From: Marinobacterium sedimentorum
GTDB lineage: Bacteria > Pseudomonadota > Gammaproteobacteria > Pseudomonadales > Balneatricaceae
DNA: 64,000 nucleotides
Direction of reading: 5' to 3'
Assembly (NCBI RefSeq): GCF_024267675.1
Contig: NZ_JALDYX010000001.1
Span: 372,001-436,000, forward strand
Part shown: positions 59,149 through 64,000 of the stretch, one piece after another
Layout: every line of letters starts with the position of its first letter
How positions within the stretch are numbered: position 1 is the first letter of the stretch
Translations under genes and position numbers: made by a program
Notes under the pieces: model-generated
The model's input: the letters and a program-made list of their open reading frames with translations, nothing else
Databases searched by the model: none
Told to the model about the DNA's origin: nothing

Positions 59149-61032
59149 TCAGAAATAGTAGCCCAGCGACAGCATCGCTTCCTCGGCGCGATCCCGGCGA
59201 TACCCCAGGCGCAGGTCGAGATGGGTATCCAGCGCCTTTCTCAGCTCCAGCGTCACGCCGGAGCGCGAGCGCTGGTCGCCGTCCAGCGCCCGGTGCTGGT
59301 TCAACTGCAGGCGCCCACTGTAGCTTGAACCCAGGTTCATATTAGCGAAGAAAGCTACTTTTGCCGCCATATGACCACTGTTCTGATAATTTTCCTGCGC
59401 CATGCCAGCAGCGCTTACGCCCAGCAGAAGGTGGCGATTGATGCGCCTCGCGGTGCCGATCGCACCTTCCGCCTGCGCCACCAGACAGCGGCTGCAGGCC
59501 AGGTTGTCCACCTCGGCACCCAGCTTGAGCTTCCAGTAACGACCGTTGTCGCCCGGCAGGCCGGTAACGGAATCGTTCAGGCTCTCCAGATTGACCAGAT
59601 TGATTGCACGCAGCTCTGTGCGGCCGTCGAAGTGCACGGCGCTGATCTCGCCCATCGCCAGCACCGAGTTCTTGATATGGCCATTGCCCGAATCCAGCAC
59701 ATCATAATAGGCCGGGCGCAGACTCAGCTGCAGCCCAGTGCCCCGTGCGCTGTTATGCAGCCCGCCAATGCGCACCAGACTCGGATTGCGCCCCTGGTGC
59801 GGCGCAGGCTGGCGGCTTGGCGGCAACTCGGTCGCCCCCGGCGGCAAACTGAAGCGGGCCTGCAGCACCTGCTGGTAATGGCTGTTGTTGATATCAGCCA
59901 TGCCCTGGTCGGGCTCGCGTACATACTGGTAATAATCCAGCAGGGTGTCGAGAATGCGCTGTCGAGGCGCCAGGCCCGGCGCGCCGCCCAGCACCTCCTG
60001 TAACCGTTCAGGCTGTTCGGCGGCAGTGCGCACCGCGGCGCGCTCATCGGCATCAAGGGCAAAGAAGCGGTTGTAAAGACGGGTCTGCCTGGACGGGTGA
60101 TAACGCAGAGTGCGGATCAGTGGTTGTCCCTGCAGGGTGCCGCGCGCCATCTTCTGTATAACCGCCTGGGGGATGGTGGCAAAGCGGGCGGCGGGAATAA
60201 TGTCCAGCCCGTCTATGATCTCCAGCAGCTCGGCCACACGATAGGCGCAGTTCTTGCGAAAAAAGTAATAGGTATACTCACGCCGCAACAGTTCCCAGCC
60301 GTGTGCGACAACAAAATCGACCTGCTCGCGGCTGAGATTCAGCTCGTATTCCCACAGGTCACGCAACTCCACCTCGCCATAAACGCCGCTATGGAAATAG
60401 TATTCAACTTCGCTGAAACCACCGACATATCCGCCGAAAACGCCTTTATACATATAGCGTAGCGGATTTTCGTTCGGCGGTACCACGGCACCGTAATTGA
60501 GGCTGTTGTCCAGCAACTTCGATTGTCCGCTCTCGCTGGCGGAGTTGAACTTGAGCAGGGTATGGCCATAGAAGGAGGCCGGGTTGCCCAGATAACCGGT
60601 GGCGTATACCAGACTGATGGAGTCAATGCGATTACCCCGGTTCCAGGCATTGAATGCCGTACACTCCAGCGCCTTGAACGCGCTCGGCCCTGCACCCTGG
60701 CTGATCCAGATAAAGCGCGCCGGGAACAGGCACTGGGCATGCTCATCGACATTGGCACCGGGGGCCCGTGCAAAGGCCTGGCGCGTCGCCTCAAACTCTG
60801 CCTGCGGGTCCGTGGCGCCGCTCGGGCTCAGGAAAAACGCAGCGTCATGAATGGCACTGCGATAGCCACTGGCTGAACTGCGATCCGGCTCGTAGTGCAA
60901 CAGTTTGAGCCAGGCCGGCTCTTGCCACGGACTTGATGTGCCTGCCGCCATGACAGGGCTAGCCTGGGCAATAAACGACAACAGCAGCGCCGCTGCCAGG
61001 GTACCGAGCAGCAGGAGAGAACGTATCAGCAT
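59149..61032 (-). CDS. DUF4105 (Lnb-type) periplasmic protein
   Basis: A 627-residue exported protein: a signal peptide (MLIRSLLLLGTLAAALLLSF, cleaved near AQA|SP), then a DUF4105 domain (about 110-330) with the conserved PASFYGHTLLKF histidine and RKNCAYRV cysteine. DUF4105 has been linked to the lipoprotein N-acyltransferase Lnb. The C-terminal third (about 400-627), with alternating strands ending LSLGYYF, looks like an outer-membrane barrel. The 31-residue N-terminal extension is rejected because the signal peptide begins at MLIRSL. It follows the DUF3015 gene by 65 bases on the same strand. Confidence 0.85.
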   Translation of the reverse strand: MLIRSLLLLGTLAAALLLSFIAQASPVMAAGTSSPWQEPAWLKLLHYEPDRSSASGYRSAIHDAAFFLSPSGATDPQAEFEATRQAFARAPGANVDEHAQCLFPARFIWISQGAGPSAFKALECTAFNAWNRGNRIDSISLVYATGYLGNPASFYGHTLLKFNSASESGQSKLLDNSLNYGAVVPPNENPLRYMYKGVFGGYVGGFSEVEYYFHSGVYGEVELRDLWEYELNLSREQVDFVVAHGWELLRREYTYYFFRKNCAYRVAELLEIIDGLDIIPAARFATIPQAVIQKMARGTLQGQPLIRTLRYHPSRQTRLYNRFFALDADERAAVRTAAEQPERLQEVLGGAPGLAPRQRILDTLLDYYQYVREPDQGMADINNSHYQQVLQARFSLPPGATELPPSRQPAPHQGRNPSLVRIGGLHNSARGTGLQLSLRPAYYDVLDSGNGHIKNSVLAMGEISAVHFDGRTELRAINLVNLESLNDSVTGLPGDNGRYWKLKLGAEVDNLACSRCLVAQAEGAIGTARRINRHLLLGVSAAGMAQENYQNSGHMAAKVAFFANMNLGSSYSGRLQLNQHRALDGDQRSRSGVTLELRKALDTHLDLRLGYRRDRAEEAMLSLGYYF

Positions 61033-61096
61033 GGGAGTTCGGACTTTCAGCGGGGAGAGCTTGCCGGCACAGAAAGCCGGCAAGCCCGGGTCAGGC

Positions 61097-61600
61097 TCAG
61101 GCTGCGCAGTTGGCAGCGGCCGCATTCACCACATCGTAATAGATGGCGGCTTTTTCGATTTTAGTCTGCTCTGCATAGCCGGCAACACCAATCTGCTGGC
61201 CCATCTGGCTGCGCACGGCGCTGATGACTGAAGGCTGGGCGCCTTGCTGGCAATCCATGATCTCGAGCATGGCGCTCAGGTGTTCACCCTGGCCCTGCGC
61301 GGTTTCTTCGGCAAGGTTGTCATAGGTATCCAGAATGAACTGTGCCACTGCGACGTTACGCTTGCTGCAGGTCTCCGGGCTGGAGGTCGCAGAGGTGACC
61401 GCCGTGGTACCCAGATCCCAAATGATGTTGGAGGTAACGGCCGCCCAGTGAGTCGTCGGGAACAGTGCCGCACCTATGCCGCAGTTCACATAGGGGTTGG
61501 GGCCTGAGCCCACAGGCTTGGTTTCTGCCAGGGTGGCGGCAGACATGCTCAGGGTGGTGCCGGCGAGCACCAGGGATAACAGGCTGTGCTTGATGTTCAT
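61097..61600 (-). CDS. DUF3015 family periplasmic protein
   Basis: A 167-residue secreted protein: signal peptide MNIKHSLLSLVLAGTTLSMS (cleaved near LAE), then the DUF3015 pattern NPYVNCGIGAALFPTTHWAAVTSNIIWDLGTTAVTSATSSPETC and a C-terminal helix ending NCAA. Three or four cysteines may form disulfides. GGAGGGG about 11 bases upstream supports MNIKHSL over an ATG 33 bases earlier. It is upstream of the DUF4105 gene, and the two are often neighbours in gammaproteobacteria. Function is unknown. Confidence 0.88.
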   Translation of the reverse strand: MNIKHSLLSLVLAGTTLSMSAATLAETKPVGSGPNPYVNCGIGAALFPTTHWAAVTSNIIWDLGTTAVTSATSSPETCSKRNVAVAQFILDTYDNLAEETAQGQGEHLSAMLEIMDCQQGAQPSVISAVRSQMGQQIGVAGYAEQTKIEKAAIYYDVVNAAAANCAA

Positions 61601-62432
61601 CAGGAAGGGCCCCTCCAGGGCAAGTAAATCCATTTATCCATTTAGTATTCGGGGCAGACGCCCTCAAGGATACCCACGCAAAAATACAGCATCGAAAATC
61701 GGCGTCAATTAAAAAACAGTTTGCGTGCCATAGAGGATATTAAAAAGCACGGATCTGATTACGAATAAGATGTCCCCACAGGATCGCAAAGCGTCATACT
61801 CGGGCAGAGTCTGGCGTGGGCATAGCGATCAGAGCGTTAAAAAGGTATTAAAACAGCCTGTTAAAGCCCCCTTTTAACCTCCATCAGGCCGGAGCAACCG
61901 GGGTGGTTTTCATCGTGCAGTGCAAAACGCCCGGGACAGGTTCTAATAGCACACCGGACACAGGTAACGCTGGATTGCGACGCTTGCGACTGAGATGCTG
62001 CGCGTATCACAGGTGGCACATAAAACAGGCATACCCATGTGGCGCGCGCTGCACTGTCGCTGTGGACAATTACGTTAGCAACTGCTTGATCCGCGGATCC
62101 AACGCCTGACGGTTATTTTATTCGCGCATTGGACGCTTACCGTTACGGATGGGTTGAAAGTAGAGTCAATTGGAACACAAACGTACAAATAAAATAACTT
62201 GTTACAAATATCCGCCCTCAACACAGAGCCCTTGTTAACTGCTGCGTGCTACAGACAGGCATCGTCCAGACAGTAATTGTCTCGCCGCAGACCATGCTGT
62301 TTTACCTCTGCACAGCTCTATTTTGCACGTACTAGCGCCCGTCTCCCCCTAGCCGCACCTGGCCCGGACGGGCCTTCGTTGACAACACTGACCTGCCTAA
62401 ATACCATTTGTAAAATTTATCTGGCCCAGACC
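61601..62432. other. Long intergenic region without recognised genes
   Basis: This is an 832-base spacer between divergent DUF3015 and the FadR-type gene. I see AT-rich stretches, a weak TGTTAAA...TTTTAAC hairpin near 61858-61878 and GATCCGCGGATCC near 62089-62101. I see no supported coding frame, tRNA, or match to the repeat families described elsewhere. Confidence 0.5.
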
Positions 62433-63140
62433 ATGAACACTCAAAGAATCAAATCGCCGGAATCCCTGTCATCGCTGGTCTATGAAAAGATCCTTGCCGC
62501 GATCACCAATGGCGAATACAGCGTTAATAAAAAGCTGCCCACCGAAGCCCAGCTATGCGATATCTACAACGTTTCGCGCCCGGTGATCAGAGAATCCTTA
62601 ACCCGGCTCAAGGAAGACAACCTGGTGGTCTCCAGACGGGGCTCCGGCAGCTTCGTGATAAAGCGCCCCGACAGCACCGTGCTGCAGTTTTCCAGAATAT
62701 CCAGCATCTCGGACATCCAGCGCTGCTTTGAATTCAGAACCAACATTGAGAGCGGCGCCGCCGGCCTTGCGGCCGTGCGCCATGCCAAAGAGCAGCTGGA
62801 CAGAGTTATCAGTGCCGTCACGGCCATGACGGAGGCCAGCAAGCACCATGCTGTATCCACCGATGCAGACTTCGAGTTTCATATTGCCATTGCCGAAGCG
62901 GCCAATAACAGCTACTACTCAACCGCGTTGAAGTCGCTGCAGGATAATATAAAAGAGGGTATGAACATCACCCACACACTGTCGCTGCAGGCCTCGGAAA
63001 AGCGCCTGAAGATGGTACAAGAAGAGCACGACGAGATTCTGGAGGCCATCGTAGCCGGCGACGGCCCGCGCGCCGAATCCGCCATGCGGGCCCACCTGAC
63101 CAATGCCAAGACCCGCATGTTCGAAGGTACCGGTGACTAG
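62433..63140 (+). CDS. FadR/GntR-family transcriptional regulator
   Basis: A 235-residue regulator: GntR winged helix (about 10-75, YSVNKKLPTEAQLCDIYNVSRPVIRESLTRL), then an FCD ligand/metal domain (about 85-225) with the histidines and aspartate of FEFHIAIAEAANN and EEHDEILEAI. Many relatives control sugar-acid or lactate genes, but no catabolic genes are adjacent here. The start MNTQRIK is preferred; 52 upstream in-frame codons have no ribosome binding site. The stop codon lies inside the left inverted repeat of the element at 63137-63407. Confidence 0.9.
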   Translation: MNTQRIKSPESLSSLVYEKILAAITNGEYSVNKKLPTEAQLCDIYNVSRPVIRESLTRLKEDNLVVSRRGSGSFVIKRPDSTVLQFSRISSISDIQRCFEFRTNIESGAAGLAAVRHAKEQLDRVISAVTAMTEASKHHAVSTDADFEFHIAIAEAANNSYYSTALKSLQDNIKEGMNITHTLSLQASEKRLKMVQEEHDEILEAIVAGDGPRAESAMRAHLTNAKTRMFEGTGD

Positions 63141-63407
63141 TGTACTGCTTCGCTCTTAGAGGCGCTTTTAGCGAGTCGCCAGGAGGTTGACCGCACGGCG
63201 CATTTTCGAAGCCATAGTGGGCCTATTTCGAGGAAATGCAACACCGCGGACGGCCTCCTGGCGGCTCGCCCGCAGGGAGCTCGCCAATTCGCGCCCTGCT
63301 GCGTTGCCGCTCTTGGCAAGAGCCCCACTATTACCTGCGAACGGCGCCTTGCCGGACACGAATTGGCGGGCTCTATAAGCACCCATTAGGGCGAAGCAGT
63401 ACACTAG
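63137..63407. repeat. Composite palindromic element with 17-bp terminal inverted repeats
   Basis: The outer ends CTAGTGTACTGCTTCGC (63137-63153) and its exact complement (63391-63407) bound a 271-bp non-coding unit. Inside is a second palindrome (63177-63263) with ends CGCCAGGAGG/CCTCCTGGCG and a CATAGTGGGCCTATTTCG centre that resembles the centre of the A/B family. It fills most of the 312-base spacer after the FadR-type gene, whose TAG stop lies in the left end. Confidence 0.75.
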
Positions 63408-63452
63408 CGCCTGCAGGCGTTTGGAACCAACTGCACCACAGGGAGTACCGCA

Positions 63453-63782
63453 GTGAAAAGCTTCAACTATCTCGCTCTGTTCCTGGTGATCAGCCTTGGA
63501 GTTTGCGCAGGCAACCTGCTGTCCAACTATATCTCTGCCCAGTACGCGACCTATCAGCTGCAACGCGCCACCGAGGCCATCAGCAACCGCCTGAGTGCAC
63601 AACAGCAGCAACAGAACGAGGCTGCACGCGCTCAACGCAGCAACGATCGCCGGGGCCGCGCCCTGGCGCGCTCCTGCCAGGACTGGCAGCAGATGCACCG
63701 GCAACGTCCGAGCGACACCACCGACAAGGAGTCCCGGCGCCAGTGCGCACTCTACGCCAGATACGTTTCCGAAGGCCGCTAA
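63453..63782 (+). CDS. Small single-pass membrane protein, unknown function
   Basis: A 109-residue protein starting with GTG (GGGAG 8 bases upstream). It has one N-terminal hydrophobic segment (YLALFLVISLGVCAGNLLS) that is either an uncleaved anchor or a signal peptide, then a Gln/Arg/Ala-rich helical region (SAQQQQQNEAARAQRSNDRRGRA) and a C-terminal RSCQDWQQMHRQ...SRRQCALYARYV with two cysteines. I do not recognise a named family. Codon use is like its neighbours. Confidence 0.7.
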   Translation: MKSFNYLALFLVISLGVCAGNLLSNYISAQYATYQLQRATEAISNRLSAQQQQQNEAARAQRSNDRRGRALARSCQDWQQMHRQRPSDTTDKESRRQCALYARYVSEGR

Positions 63783-63883
63783 GCCCCCGTCCGATCGCCA
63801 TTACAGCAGCAACGCGGCCCTGTGCATAAAGACCGAAAGCCGCAGCGGTTCGATGCAGTCTCACCCACTGAGCGATCAGACAC

Positions 63884-63913
63884 AAAAAAGCCCCACTATT
63901 GCTAGCGAGGCTT
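63884..63913 (-). terminator. Likely terminator of tRNA-Phe
   Basis: On the minus strand AAGCC...GGGCTT forms a short stem followed by TTTTTT, just past the tRNA-Phe 3' end. Confidence 0.55.
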
Positions 63914-63925
63914 CTAAGCATTACT

Positions 63926-64000
63926 TGGTGCCCGGAGGCGGAATCGAACCACCGACACGAGGATTTTCAATCCTCTGCTCTACCGACTGAGCTATCCGGG
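63926..64000 (-). tRNA. tRNA-Phe (anticodon GAA), cut by the window end
   Basis: Encoded CCA at 63926-63928, T arm GGTTCGATTCC, anticodon loop TTGAAAA (GAA), D arm GCTCAGTCGGTAGAGC. Only the first base of the acceptor stem lies beyond the window. Confidence 0.95.

Noticed and set aside
61903..62109. 68-codon frame in the long spacer
   Set aside because: No ribosome binding site, rich in Cys/Arg/Thr, no family resemblance.

Overview
This 64 kb window looks like chromosomal DNA of a GC-rich marine or halotolerant gammaproteobacterium, probably in the Oceanospirillales/Pseudomonadales neighbourhood. The evidence is a full ectoine/hydroxyectoine operon, a betaine-aldehyde/choline-uptake operon, a monomeric isocitrate dehydrogenase, many c-di-GMP proteins, and gamma-type ArgA, IlvD, ClpB, PurT and bacterioferritin. 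Species cannot be fixed from the sequence alone. Two tRNA genes are present (Arg-CCG, and Phe-GAA cut by the window end). There is no rRNA operon, prophage or CRISPR array.

Layout. 0-9.3 kb: CYTH triphosphatase, PhoU-like/Pit phosphate pair, argE-argA, and a PepSY-PhoP-PhoQ-type operon on the minus strand. 9.5-14.1 kb: ilvD, Fur-box-bfd-bfr, and an HDOD signalling protein. 14.3-19.9 kb: ectA-ectB-ectC-ectD-ask on the minus strand with a divergent MarR-type ectR. 20-27.6 kb: globin-coupled diguanylate cyclase, D-Ala-D-Ala dipeptidase, heat-shock clpB, a lipoprotein, purT. 27.7-34.1 kb: PhyH dioxygenase cluster, nitrilase-GNAT pair, and the arsR-GAPDH-arsJ arsenate module. 34.4-41 kb: REC/EAL protein with a translationally coupled sensor kinase, and icd. 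41-45.6 kb: tRNA-Arg in a repeat-rich stretch, cytochrome c5, CHASE-GGDEF protein, DUF938 methyltransferase. 45.9-53 kb: betI-betB-choX-choW-choV and alkaline phosphatase. 53-64 kb: periplasmic-binding lipoprotein plus membrane adenylate cyclase, a DnaA-box cluster beside a NYN-domain gene, an MFS carrier, DUF4105 (Lnb-like) and DUF3015 genes, a FadR-type regulator and a small membrane protein.

Functional themes are compatible-solute accumulation (ectoine synthesis with its own aspartokinase; betaine from choline or betaine aldehyde), iron storage and release (Bfd/Bfr under Fur), phosphate and arsenate handling (Pit, alkaline phosphatase, ArsJ/GAPDH), and nucleotide second messengers (two GGDEF proteins, one EAL protein, one HDOD protein, one class III cyclase).

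The most unusual content lies between the genes. (1) A dispersed family of palindromic, MITE-like elements has two full copies of about 164 bp sharing an identical 19-bp centre, plus internally deleted and half copies. (2) Arrays of 7-bp repeats with the shared consensus CGTNAKT occur in at least five spacers. (3) A 26-bp exact duplication of the tRNA-Arg 3' end flanks a short unit bounded by inverted repeats. (4) Four perfect and six one-mismatch DnaA boxes lie within 290 bp at 56.64-56.93 kb. (5) A composite palindromic element overlaps the stop codon of the FadR-type gene. Coordinates of shortened genes reflect my choice of start codon from ribosome binding sites, signal peptides and family alignments.
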